Below are positions 1-5,859 of a DNA stretch of 16,257 bases, in pieces. The position numbers and the translations under genes were made by a program. The notes below the pieces were generated by a model. The model did no database searches. It had not been told where the DNA came from and saw only the letters and a list, made by a program, of their open reading frames with translations. The DNA is taken from assembly GCA_946480525.1 (NCBI GenBank), contig CAMLLA010000040.1, forward strand, positions 1 to 16,257. The letters are read 5' to 3'. This stretch comes from an uncultured Asticcacaulis sp. (GTDB taxonomy: Bacteria; Pseudomonadota; Alphaproteobacteria; Caulobacterales; Caulobacteraceae). Each line of letters begins with the position of its first letter. The stretch's first letter is position 1.

Positions 1-807
1 CATATTCCGCTTATGCGCCGGCAGGGTCTTGGTCGGTTTTGGCGGCGGAGGTGGCGGTGGAGGCGTGGGCTCCGGCGGCGGGGTTTCGTCCGTCGACGGC
101 TGAGGCGCGGGTTCTGGCGCAGGCGTCGGAGCCGGAGCCGGCGCAGCGGCAGCCGCCACGGGCTTGGCCTTCTTACCCGGCCAGATGATCGGACGCGCGG
201 CAGCAAGCGCCTTGGCCTCGATCGGCCTGGGCGGAACGGTCGTCAGCTCGCGCTGCGCCGCCTCGATCATGACCATGACCTTCAGCCGCCCCTTGTCGTC
301 CTTGGCTTTCCAGAAGTCGTCCAGCGCCTGCAAGGCCTTCCAGACGCGGTACTGGTGCTGGTCGGTCGCCAGCGGCACGGCCACCTTGGGCGTCGTGTCA
401 ACCGGCCCCGCGTCCTTCATGCCGTCCAGCGCGCCCTTCAGGTCGGTGTACAGCTTGTACTGCTTCGACGACAGGTCGGTCACGTAGCCCAGCCGGGCAT
501 TGAGGACTTCGGCGACTTCGCGCCCCCGCTCTATGATGACCGAGCCCGACGATTTCAGGGCGCGGTCGAGATACCAGCGCACGCTTTCATAAATCGCCTT
601 GGCCGACGCCTTGCGCTGCGCCACCAGCTTCTGGCGGCCATGGCGGCGGCCGAAATAGTCGGCCAGGAAGAACAGGCCGACCACGACCAGAAAAATGACG
701 ATCAGCCCGATCAGCAGGCGCGCATCGAACGACGCTCCGTAATCGCCGTAGCCGACATCGGGCGGTGTATCGCTGAATGGTTCGTCGAAGCCTTCGCCGT
801 GCCGCAT
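1..807 (-). CDS. Single-pass membrane protein with Pro-rich tail (partial, C-terminus beyond window)
   Basis: I do not recognise the family. The frame is open for 269 codons from ATG (805-807) to the left edge, with no stop. An acidic N-terminus of about 30 residues is followed by one membrane segment (about residues 31-49), then a basic patch (RRHGRQK), so the positive-inside rule puts the C-terminal part in the cytoplasm. Residues 60-190 are probably helical. From about 213 the chain becomes a low-complexity Ala/Pro tail (APAPTPAPEPAP), then a run of eight prolines that continues towards the edge. The start lies 2 bp after the stop of the upstream gene, so the two are almost certainly co-transcribed. 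The proteins share layout and motifs (LDDFWK then EAAQRELT here; FDYWKN then RAAQRQLT in the partner), which suggests an old duplication. Long antisense frames across this stretch are shadows caused by high GC content. Confidence 0.8.
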   Translation of the reverse strand, partial: MRHGEGFDEPFSDTPPDVGYGDYGASFDARLLIGLIVIFLVVVGLFFLADYFGRRHGRQKLVAQRKASAKAIYESVRWYLDRALKSSGSVIIERGREVAEVLNARLGYVTDLSSKQYKLYTDLKGALDGMKDAGPVDTTPKVAVPLATDQHQYRVWKALQALDDFWKAKDDKGRLKVMVMIEAAQRELTTVPPRPIEAKALAAARPIIWPGKKAKPVAAAAAPAPAPTPAPEPAPQPSTDETPPPEPTPPPPPPPPKPTKTLPAHKRNM

Positions 808-809
808 GA

Positions 810-1490
810 TCAGGGAACCTTTTTCCCGGGGGCGACAGGCCCTTCCTGCGGTGGCACCCACGGCGGCGAGTCGGTCAGCTGACGCTGGGCGGCGCGATAG
901 GATTCGGTCACCACCATCAGGTTCTTCCAGTAGTCGAACAGCTTTTGCACCGCGAACCAGATGGCGGTCCTGTGTTCTTCCGGAGTCATCCGCACGCGTT
1001 CGACCACGCCCGGCGCGGCCGGAGCCGGCGCTACGGGCTGGACCTGGCCGTCCGCGCCAATGGCGATGTTGATAAAGGTGCCGCCGTTCATCTGGGTGGG
1101 AGCGCCGGCGCCCTTGGCGACGTAGGGCTTCTTGTCCGTGCCTTCGACGGCGCTGTTCAACTGCCCGGTAATCTTGGCCAGGGCGTTGCTGAGTTCCAGG
1201 GTCTTGCCGAACTGCGCTTCGACGGCCGTCTTGGAATTGATGGCCAGCTGCGTCTGGTTGTCATTGTTCGCCTTGGCGCCCGGCGACAGGAAATGCATCA
1301 CCGCCTTGGCGCGTTCGTCGATCGCGGCGCCACTGCCGATGCGACGCTCGGCGCGCTTGAAAACGATGACCAGGGCAACCGTCAGCCCGATGATGAAAAG
1401 CACGCTCAGGAGCCAGAATATCCAGTCGTGGCTTGGGGGCGCGTCGGCGGGGAAATCGCTCAAGGCCGGCGAATCGAACCTGTCGTCCAT
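810..1490 (-). CDS. Single-pass membrane protein, paralog-like partner of the adjacent gene
   Basis: Unrecognised protein of 226 residues. A 20-residue acidic N-terminus precedes one membrane segment (about 24-44), followed by a basic KRAERR patch that predicts a cytoplasmic C-terminal part. Residues 55-117 look helical. A short Gly/Pro/Ala linker (about 125-160, including VAPAPAAP) leads to a helical end with FDYWKN (185-190) and RAAQRQLT (199-206). The downstream protein has the same order of elements and the matching motifs LDDFWK and EAAQRELT. The start ATG at 1488-1490 has a strong Shine-Dalgarno sequence, AAGGAGG, about 10 nt upstream. A Caulobacter-type promoter lies about 60-85 bp upstream. 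No catalytic motif was seen. A structural, scaffold or envelope role is possible but unsupported. Confidence 0.8.
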   Translation of the reverse strand: MDDRFDSPALSDFPADAPPSHDWIFWLLSVLFIIGLTVALVIVFKRAERRIGSGAAIDERAKAVMHFLSPGAKANNDNQTQLAINSKTAVEAQFGKTLELSNALAKITGQLNSAVEGTDKKPYVAKGAGAPTQMNGGTFINIAIGADGQVQPVAPAPAAPGVVERVRMTPEEHRTAIWFAVQKLFDYWKNLMVVTESYRAAQRQLTDSPPWVPPQEGPVAPGKKVP

Positions 1491-1547
1491 ATCGGGAGCC
1501 CCTCCTTTCCCTTGGTCGCTGAACAGCGTTTCGCTTGACGGTCACAG

Positions 1548-1574
1548 GTTTCACCAAGGCAAAACCCCTGTCAA
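1548..1574 (-). promoter_or_regulatory. Putative Caulobacter-type housekeeping promoter
   Basis: On the minus strand a perfect TTGACA followed by G (1574-1568) is separated by 12 nt from GGTGAAAC (1555-1548). The Caulobacter sigma-73 consensus is TTGACGS, 10-14 nt, then GCTANAWC; the downstream element matches at about 6 of 8 positions. It sits 58 bp upstream of the ATG at 1490, in the right orientation to drive the membrane-protein pair. The match to the classic E. coli -10 box is poor. Confidence 0.45.
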
Positions 1575-1687
1575 TCAGGAAGGTTAACAGATTGCTTCGG
1601 CCTGTGCTACTCCGGTTCGCGCAAATGCCGAGCCATATCTCACCTTTTCCCCCGTCAGTGTGGCTTTCCGGCTGGCGGCCTGCTGGC

Positions 1688-2143
1688 CTACTTGCCGTTC
1701 TGGGCCTTGATAGCCGCGTCTTCGACCCGGCGCAGCAGTGTCTTGAACTGTGACACTTCTTCCGGGGAAAATTCGGCCAGCATGATCTTTTCGTACTCGA
1801 TGGCGGCGGGCGCGACGTCGGCAAACAGGCGCTCGCCTTCCGCCGTAAGGATCAGGTGGTGCGACCGGCCGTCATGTTCGTGCGGCGCGCGCGTGATCAG
1901 GCGGCGCTTGGCCAGGCCTTGCGCGGCGCGTGAGATGGTGACCTTGTCCATGCCGGCGCGCTTGACCAGGGCCTGCTGCGTCGAGGGACCATCCTCGCGC
2001 AGGATGGTGATCAGGCGCCACTCAGGTATCTTGAGGCCATACAGGCTCTCATAGGCTGTCGAAATCAGCGTGCTCACGGCGTTGGACGCCACCGCCAGGC
2101 GGTAAGGCATGTATTCGTCGAGCGTAAGCGTACCTTGTGTCAT
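1688..2143 (-). CDS. MarR-family winged-helix transcriptional regulator
   Basis: A 151-residue protein of normal length for MarR regulators, which bind short palindromes as dimers and often repress neighbouring genes until a small ligand or oxidant is sensed. The winged helix-turn-helix is visible: LKIPEWRLITIL (37-48), the recognition-helix region MDKVTISRAAQGLAKR (65-80), and the wing with the family-typical DGR (91-93) between two strands. An N-terminal helix and a C-terminal helix (about 117-146) would form the dimer interface. The ATG at 2141-2143 is preferred. A TTG 75 bp further upstream would add 25 residues unlike a MarR N-terminus. It is divergent from the yqaA-dsbB-coq7 run, so that operon is its most obvious candidate target. 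It has no cysteines, so an OhrR-style redox switch is unlikely. Confidence 0.9.
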   Translation of the reverse strand: MTQGTLTLDEYMPYRLAVASNAVSTLISTAYESLYGLKIPEWRLITILREDGPSTQQALVKRAGMDKVTISRAAQGLAKRRLITRAPHEHDGRSHHLILTAEGERLFADVAPAAIEYEKIMLAEFSPEEVSQFKTLLRRVEDAAIKAQNGK

Positions 2144-2373
2144 GATCTGCAAATGTCCCAGCGTAGGGTATGAATGTCCCCGAGGCTGTACAATGGCGTG
2201 TACGCGCAGCAATGACAAATGAGTTATTGTTAAGGTATTGTCTATTCACGCTATATCTTCACCGATCGTATACCCGTTATCGCAGTGCGAAAAAATTTCG
2301 CCGGATACCGTTCGCAGTCGCGACAACGACGGCAACTGCTGCTAAGGATCGGTTATCGCAACAAACAAACGAC
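2144..2373. promoter_or_regulatory. Divergent promoter region with possible MarR operator
   Basis: This AT-richer stretch separates the MarR gene from the rightward operon. An imperfect palindrome, ACAAATGAGTTATTGT, lies at 2215-2230, with ACAA and TTGT half-sites 8 bp apart. It overlaps a possible rightward -35 box TTGTTA (2227-2232), which is followed after 17-18 bp by GCTATAT (2250-2256). This would suit autoregulation or control of the operon by the MarR protein. The half-sites are short and the assignment is weak. Confidence 0.3.
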
Positions 2374-3036
2374 GTGACCGTGGCCTATACACCGCCCCCC
2401 TATAAAGCCGATCAATTCGCAGGTCTCCCCGGCCCGCTGCGCTGGCTGCTGGAAGCGCCGCGCAAGCTTTACAACTGGATGATCAAACTGGCCGGCGGCA
2501 AGCACGCCGAAAAGGGGCTGGCGTTCGTATCCTTCGCCGAAAGCTCGTTCTTCCCGATTCCGCCCGACGTCATGCTGATTCCCATGATCCTGGCCCAGCG
2601 TGACAAGGCGTATCGCTTCGCCCTGACCTGCACCATCGCATCGATCGTCGGCGCTCTGTTCGGCTACGCCATCGGCTACTTCCTGCAGCCGGTCGGCATG
2701 ATGATCCTGGGAATATTCGGCTACGACAAGAAGCTCGACAGCTTCCATGCCTTCATGGAGCAGTGGGGCATGTGGGTCATCCTGGCCAAGGGGCTGACCC
2801 CCATACCGTTCAAGCTGGTGACCATCGCGTCCGGCCTGGCCAAGATGAACCTGGCGGTCTTCTTTATCAGCTGCGCGGTAACCCGCGGCGCGCGCTTTTT
2901 CCTCGTTGCCTGGGCGTGCAAGCGCTATGGCGCGGAAATCACGGAACTGATCGAAAAACGTTTCTATCTTGTCGGTACTATTGCCGTGGCACTGATCGTG
3001 CTAGGAATCATCGCACTCAAGTTCATTCCCCACTAA
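2374..3036 (+). CDS. YqaA/DedA-type membrane protein (VTT / SNARE-associated domain)
   Basis: An integral membrane protein of the DedA superfamily (VTT domain, COG1238 YqaA-like). Members act in the inner membrane and are linked to envelope homeostasis; some DedA-superfamily proteins are proposed lipid flippases. Visible signatures are FAESSFFPIPPDVMLIPM (54-71), with the family's proline-rich re-entrant segment, the Gly-rich helix GALFGYAIGYF (93-103), KGLTPIPFKLVTIASG (139-154) and the basic TRGARF (170-175). A last hydrophobic helix spans about 199-216. The start is uncertain. The frame is open back to 2170, but family similarity begins near residue 20 of the GTG start chosen here, and a second GTG at 2380 is possible. 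No good Shine-Dalgarno sequence precedes either. It is first in the run with dsbB (22 bp gap), coq7 and a DUF1003 gene. Confidence 0.85.
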   Translation: MTVAYTPPPYKADQFAGLPGPLRWLLEAPRKLYNWMIKLAGGKHAEKGLAFVSFAESSFFPIPPDVMLIPMILAQRDKAYRFALTCTIASIVGALFGYAIGYFLQPVGMMILGIFGYDKKLDSFHAFMEQWGMWVILAKGLTPIPFKLVTIASGLAKMNLAVFFISCAVTRGARFFLVAWACKRYGAEITELIEKRFYLVGTIAVALIVLGIIALKFIPH

Positions 3037-3058
3037 GCGGGACACTTAAAAGCGATAC

Positions 3059-3619
3059 ATGACGACCCTGAAATCCCGGATCGGCGGCACAAAGCTTGCC
3101 CTCGCCTTCAGCCGCTGGTGGAGCATCACCGCGCTGGTCGTCTCGCTGGCCATGCTGGCGACGGCATGGTCGTTCCAGCTGTTCGGGGATCTGCATCCCT
3201 GCCACCTGTGCCTTAAGCAGCGCGACATCTACTGGATGGCGGTCGGCGTTTCGCTGGTCGCCAGCGTCTGGGCCCTGTTCACCGGCGCCAAGGGGCCGCC
3301 GCGCGTCTTTTCCTTCGTCCTGTTCGCCATCTTCGCCACCGGCGCGGTCATGGCCGGCTATCATGCCGGCGTCGAATGGGACTGGTGGCGCGGGCCGCAA
3401 ACCTGCACGTCCGACGGCACCGAGATCAGCATCGACCAGATGGCGGCTTTCCTGACTGGTGCGACATCGAAACCACCCCAGTGCGACATCGCGGCATGGC
3501 GCATGTTCGGCCTGAGTATGGCAGGATATAATGCCATCGTCTCGGCCGTGCTGGCCACCTTAAGCCTCATCGCTTCGGTGCGTTTCCGGAAAGCACGGCC
3601 TTCGTACTACAGGAACTAA
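3059..3619 (+). CDS. dsbB: Disulfide bond formation protein B (DsbB)
   Basis: Inner-membrane quinone reductase that reoxidises periplasmic DsbA and passes electrons to ubiquinone. The 186-residue length is typical. Four membrane segments are visible (about 21-41, 57-74, 82-101, 154-172). The first periplasmic loop carries the redox pair Cys48-His-Leu-Cys51 within HPCHLCLKQR. The arginine shortly after it matches the conserved residue implicated in quinone binding. The second loop holds Cys116 (PQTC) and Cys142 (PPQCD), followed by AAWRMFGLSMAGYN, a strong DsbB signature. The ATG at 3059 follows the upstream stop by 22 bp, and coq7 starts 4 nt after this stop. It therefore sits beside a ubiquinone biosynthesis gene, the source of its electron acceptor. 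No dsbA is in the window. Confidence 0.93.
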   Translation: MTTLKSRIGGTKLALAFSRWWSITALVVSLAMLATAWSFQLFGDLHPCHLCLKQRDIYWMAVGVSLVASVWALFTGAKGPPRVFSFVLFAIFATGAVMAGYHAGVEWDWWRGPQTCTSDGTEISIDQMAAFLTGATSKPPQCDIAAWRMFGLSMAGYNAIVSAVLATLSLIASVRFRKARPSYYRN

Positions 3620-3623
3620 TGTC

Positions 3624-4184
3624 ATGGACCGTCCGCCTGTGCCTCCCCGCCCCGGTCACGGCGAAACAAAAAGCCGCCTGGCGGAAATCCTGAGGGTCGA
3701 TCACGCCGGTGAGTTGGCGGCCGTACACATCTACCGCGGCCAGGCGGCTGTCTTCGGCGGCACCCGGAACGACGCGCTGGCGCAACAGTTCAAGCACATG
3801 GAAGGCGAGGAACAGGTTCACCTCGACGCCTTCGAGACGCTGATGCGCGAAAAGCAGGTGCGGCCGACCCTCATGACACCGGTCTGGCGCCTGGCGGCCC
3901 TGGGTCTTGGCGTCGGCACGGCGCTTTTGGGCGAAAAGGCCGCCCATGCCTGCACCGAAGCGGTCGAAAGCGTCATCGGCGAACACTATGCCGACCAGAT
4001 CCGCGACGTCGAAGGCTCCGACCCCGAACTGGCCGCAAAGCTCAGTCAGTTCCGCGACGACGAATTGGGGCATCACGACCGGGCAGTCGATCAGGGCGCC
4101 CGTGAAGCGACCGGTTATCCCCTGCTGTCGGCCGTCATCAAGACCGGCTGCCGCCTCGCCATCCGGATCAGCGAGAAAATCTGA
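3624..4184 (+). CDS. coq7: Ubiquinone biosynthesis di-iron hydroxylase Coq7
   Basis: Demethoxyubiquinone hydroxylase, which adds the last hydroxyl group to the quinone ring at the membrane in ubiquinone synthesis. The 186 residues contain the full di-iron ligand set expected for Coq7: Glu30 (DHAGE), Glu63 and His66 (EQVH), Glu115 (AVE) and Glu147 and His150 (ELGH). The internal repeat of two ExxH motifs is the hallmark of this ferritin-like family. A moderately hydrophobic stretch (about 86-105) fits peripheral membrane attachment. The ATG is 4 nt after the dsbB stop, with AGGA about 9 nt upstream inside the end of dsbB. The stop overlaps the next start by one base (TGATG), indicating translational coupling to the DUF1003 gene. 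Confidence 0.95.
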   Translation: MDRPPVPPRPGHGETKSRLAEILRVDHAGELAAVHIYRGQAAVFGGTRNDALAQQFKHMEGEEQVHLDAFETLMREKQVRPTLMTPVWRLAALGLGVGTALLGEKAAHACTEAVESVIGEHYADQIRDVEGSDPELAAKLSQFRDDELGHHDRAVDQGAREATGYPLLSAVIKTGCRLAIRISEKI

Positions 4185-4624
4185 TGCACGACCACGGCAC
4201 GTTCAGCCTGCGCCACCACAGGCATCCCCAGACCTCACTGGGCGACCGCGTGTCGGACAGGATCGCCGCCATTGTCGGATCGTGGAACTTCATTATCATC
4301 CAGTCGCTAATACTGTCCGGCTGGATCGTCCTGAACATCACGGCCTGGGTCCGTCACTGGGATCCCTACCCGTTCATATTGCTCAACCTGGTCCTGTCGT
4401 TCCAGGCGGCCTTTACGGCGCCGATCATCATGATGGCGCAAAACCGCCAGGCGACGATCGACCGCCAGAAGGCGGAACTGGACTATCAGGTCAATTGCAA
4501 GGCCGAGATGGACATCGAGGCGCTGCACGCCAAGATCGACCTGATGCGCCAGGAAGACATCACGCGGCTGATCGGTCTGCTGGAAAAGGTCATCGACGAA
4601 CGCGCCGGCGGCAAAGGCGATTAG
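4184..4624 (+). CDS. DUF1003 membrane protein
   Basis: A 146-residue member of DUF1003, a widespread family without a settled role. Recognisable features are GSWNFIIIQSLILSGWIVLN (32-51), a membrane helix with the family's typical start, then DPYPFILLNLVLSFQAAFTA (60-79), which opens the second helix and continues into PIIMMAQNRQ. The C-terminal half is a soluble, charged, probably coiled-coil segment (about 90-142) beginning DRQKAELDYQVN. The N-terminus is His-rich (HHRH at 11-14). The start overlaps the coq7 stop in TGATG. The TAG stop at 4622-4624 is followed after one base by a palindromic repeat that could end or protect the operon transcript. This is the last gene of the rightward run. 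Confidence 0.88.
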   Translation: MHDHGTFSLRHHRHPQTSLGDRVSDRIAAIVGSWNFIIIQSLILSGWIVLNITAWVRHWDPYPFILLNLVLSFQAAFTAPIIMMAQNRQATIDRQKAELDYQVNCKAEMDIEALHAKIDLMRQEDITRLIGLLEKVIDERAGGKGD

Positions 4625-4625
4625 A

Positions 4626-4669
4626 GCGATATGCCAAAAAGTGTGTAGCGGTTTTTGGCTAAATATCGC
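4626..4669 (+). repeat. Palindromic intergenic element, copy 1
   Basis: An imperfect palindrome starts right after the DUF1003 stop. The outer arms are GCGATAT (4626-4632) and ATATCGC (4663-4669); the inner arms are CCAAAAA (4634-4640) and TTTTTGG (4652-4658), around the loop GTGTGTAGCGG. The 25-nt core (4634-4658) matches the minus strand of a second element at 5117-5141 at 21 of 25 positions, with one paired change that preserves the stem. From memory, the core resembles a very common rhizobial intergenic palindrome (CCGAAAAGTGTGAAGCGG then TTTTCGG). A terminator or 3'-end stabiliser role is plausible. Confidence 0.75.
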
Positions 4670-4684
4670 AACAAAACAAACAAT

Positions 4685-4726
4685 TAGAACATGATGACTG
4701 TTTCAATCTACAGTCGTCATGTTCTA
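4685..4726. repeat. Second inverted repeat of the same intergenic mosaic, terminator-like
   Basis: Sixteen-base arms, TAGAACATGATGACTG (4685-4700) and CAGTCGTCATGTTCTA (4711-4726), enclose a 10-nt loop. All 16 positions pair in the plus-strand RNA, one as U-G; the minus-strand RNA has one A-C mismatch. It lies between convergent genes, and its right arm contains the TAG stop of the minus-strand 104-residue gene. Together with the palindrome at 4626-4669 it forms a roughly 100-bp two-palindrome unit, recalling the RIME elements described in Rhizobium. There is no long T-tract on either side. Confidence 0.75.
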
Positions 4727-5038
4727 GCGCCCTTCGAAGTCGTAGCTCTGGCGCATGTGCTCCAGCAGGGTTTCGCGGACTTCATCATCGACCATGCCGA
4801 GGTCCAGCCGTGCGTCACCGCTGTCGGTCGGGCGGACCTTGACCGTCTCCCCCATGAAGGTGAAGCTATAGACCTTGGGGCCGAACAGCTTTTCGCGTTT
4901 CGCGGTGACACGAACGCCCAGCGTCGACTCGATCGCCTTTTGCAAAGGCTCCATGGCGATCCGCGTCTGCCCTTTTGGCCGGGCAAAATTGACGACGCCA
5001 AAGGCGCGCCTGTCCATTTCAAACCGTACAGGTGACAT
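4724..5038 (-). CDS. Uncharacterised small protein (104 aa)
   Basis: I do not recognise this protein. It looks soluble, with no signal peptide or membrane segment, and is mixed alpha/beta in character. A basic N-terminal part (RFEMDRRAFGVVNFARPKGQ) is followed by a probable helix (MEPLQKAIESTLG, 29-41), a strand-rich middle (KVYSFTFMGETVKVRPT) and an acidic C-terminal helix (DDEVRETLLEHMRQSYDF). It contains no cysteine or obvious catalytic motif. The ATG at 5036-5038 has only AGAAG directly abutting it, so the start is uncertain. Evidence that it is real: its composition resembles a folded protein, it fills the gap between two genes, and palindromic repeats lie just outside both ends, as they do around other genes here. 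It lies 115 bp downstream of the HNH gene on the same strand. Confidence 0.65.
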   Translation of the reverse strand: MSPVRFEMDRRAFGVVNFARPKGQTRIAMEPLQKAIESTLGVRVTAKREKLFGPKVYSFTFMGETVKVRPTDSGDARLDLGMVDDEVRETLLEHMRQSYDFEGR

Positions 5039-5105
5039 CTTCTATGCCATGCTCGTTTCTCAGCGCCGGCGGGTATCGGAGCACCGGCACTATCCCCCAT
5101 TTTTT

Positions 5106-5151
5106 CGCGCAGTCTACCGAAAACCGCTAAACACGTTTCGGAATGTACGCG
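5106..5151 (-). repeat. Palindromic intergenic element, copy 2
   Basis: Read on the minus strand, this 46-bp palindrome begins 2 bp after the TAG stop of the HNH gene. Outer arms CGCG (5148-5151 and 5106-5109) surround a 25-nt core (5141-5117) with CCGAAA and TTTCGG arms. The core matches copy 1 (4634-4658) at 21 of 25 bases. Core positions 3 and 23 change together from A/T to G/C, keeping the stem intact. In both copies the element has the same orientation relative to the gene whose stop it follows. Confidence 0.7.
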
Positions 5152-5153
5152 GG

Positions 5154-5714
5154 CTATGCCTCCAGAGGCGTATCCCAATACAGGTAGTCTATCCAACTTT
5201 CGTGAAGATAGTTAGGGGGAAAACGGCGTCCAAGATCCTGAAGATGAAACATTGTCGGCCGGTGTGGATTTTTTGTCGGCATCATGCGCGCCTGGACGGG
5301 CGTTTTCCCCCCCTTGCGCAAGTTGCACGGCGCGCAGGCCGTCAGGATATTGGTCCAGCTCGACTTGCCGCCCTGGCTGACCGGCACGACGTGATCGAAG
5401 GTCAGTTCGTGCGGCGAGCCGCAGTACTGGCAGCGAAACCCGTCGCGCAGGAAGACATTGTAACGGGTAAAGGCCGGCGGGCGGTTCTGGTCGATATAGG
5501 TTTTCAGCGACACCACGCTGGGCAGGCGCATCTTCAGCGACGGCGAACGGATTTCGATGTCGTAGGTCGAGACCACATCGACCCGGTCTTCGAAGACGGC
5601 CTTGACGACGTCCTGCCACGGCTTGGTCGACAGGGGGTAGTAGGACAGCGGCCGGAAATCGGCATTCAGCACGAGGGCGCGCCAGTCGTGCGGCGGACTT
5701 TTCAAAACATGCAT
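5154..5714 (-). CDS. HNH endonuclease family protein
   Basis: A 186-residue HNH protein of a type common in alphaproteobacteria; its cellular role is not settled. The conserved N-terminal region WRALVLNADFRPLSYYPLS (11-29) precedes the nuclease fold. The zinc-binding HNH core has Cys95-x2-Cys98 (CQYC), Asp107-His108 (FDHVVP), Asn122 (TNIL) and Cys127-x2-Cys130 (CAPC). All ligand and catalytic positions I expect are present. The start chosen is the ATG at 5712-5714, because GGAG lies 6 nt upstream. An ATG at 5726 and a GTG at 5783 are also in frame. A perfect DnaA box lies about 75 bp upstream. It is not next to a methylase, phage terminase or intron, so a restriction or mobile role is not suggested. 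Confidence 0.9.
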   Translation of the reverse strand: MHVLKSPPHDWRALVLNADFRPLSYYPLSTKPWQDVVKAVFEDRVDVVSTYDIEIRSPSLKMRLPSVVSLKTYIDQNRPPAFTRYNVFLRDGFRCQYCGSPHELTFDHVVPVSQGGKSSWTNILTACAPCNLRKGGKTPVQARMMPTKNPHRPTMFHLQDLGRRFPPNYLHESWIDYLYWDTPLEA

Positions 5715-5788
5715 GGCGCTCTCCATGCTGTGTTCAGCGGGACGTTCGATAGGCAGTGTTTGAAGACCAGGCTCCTTCTGCACGCATA

Positions 5789-5797
5789 TTATCCACA
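5789..5797 (+). promoter_or_regulatory. Perfect DnaA box upstream of the HNH gene
   Basis: TTATCCACA matches the high-affinity DnaA box consensus (TTATNCACA) exactly. It lies in the 145-bp gap between the M48 gene and the HNH gene, 75 bp before the HNH start. The minus-strand reading overlaps a -10-like GATAAT. I found only this one box, with no AT-rich unwinding region, so it is a possible DnaA transcription site rather than an origin. Chance occurrence cannot be excluded. Confidence 0.4.
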
Positions 5798-5859
5798 GGA
5801 CAACTGTGAACCCGATTCCGCAGAAAGGAAACAGTGAATTTTTTGTGGCGGCTTAACTG

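Noticed and set aside
13..882. 289-codon plus-strand open frame rich in arginine
   Set aside because: Antisense to the two membrane proteins. Its Arg-rich, low-complexity composition is the reverse reading of Pro/Ala codons.
2144..2218. 25-residue upstream extension of the MarR protein from a TTG
   Set aside because: MarR proteins normally begin near the ATG at 2143; the extension has no family resemblance and no ribosome site.
2170..2373. N-terminal extension of the YqaA-type protein back to an ATG at 2170
   Set aside because: The added 68 residues are Arg/Tyr/Thr-rich and unlike the family, and the stretch overlaps the divergent promoter region.
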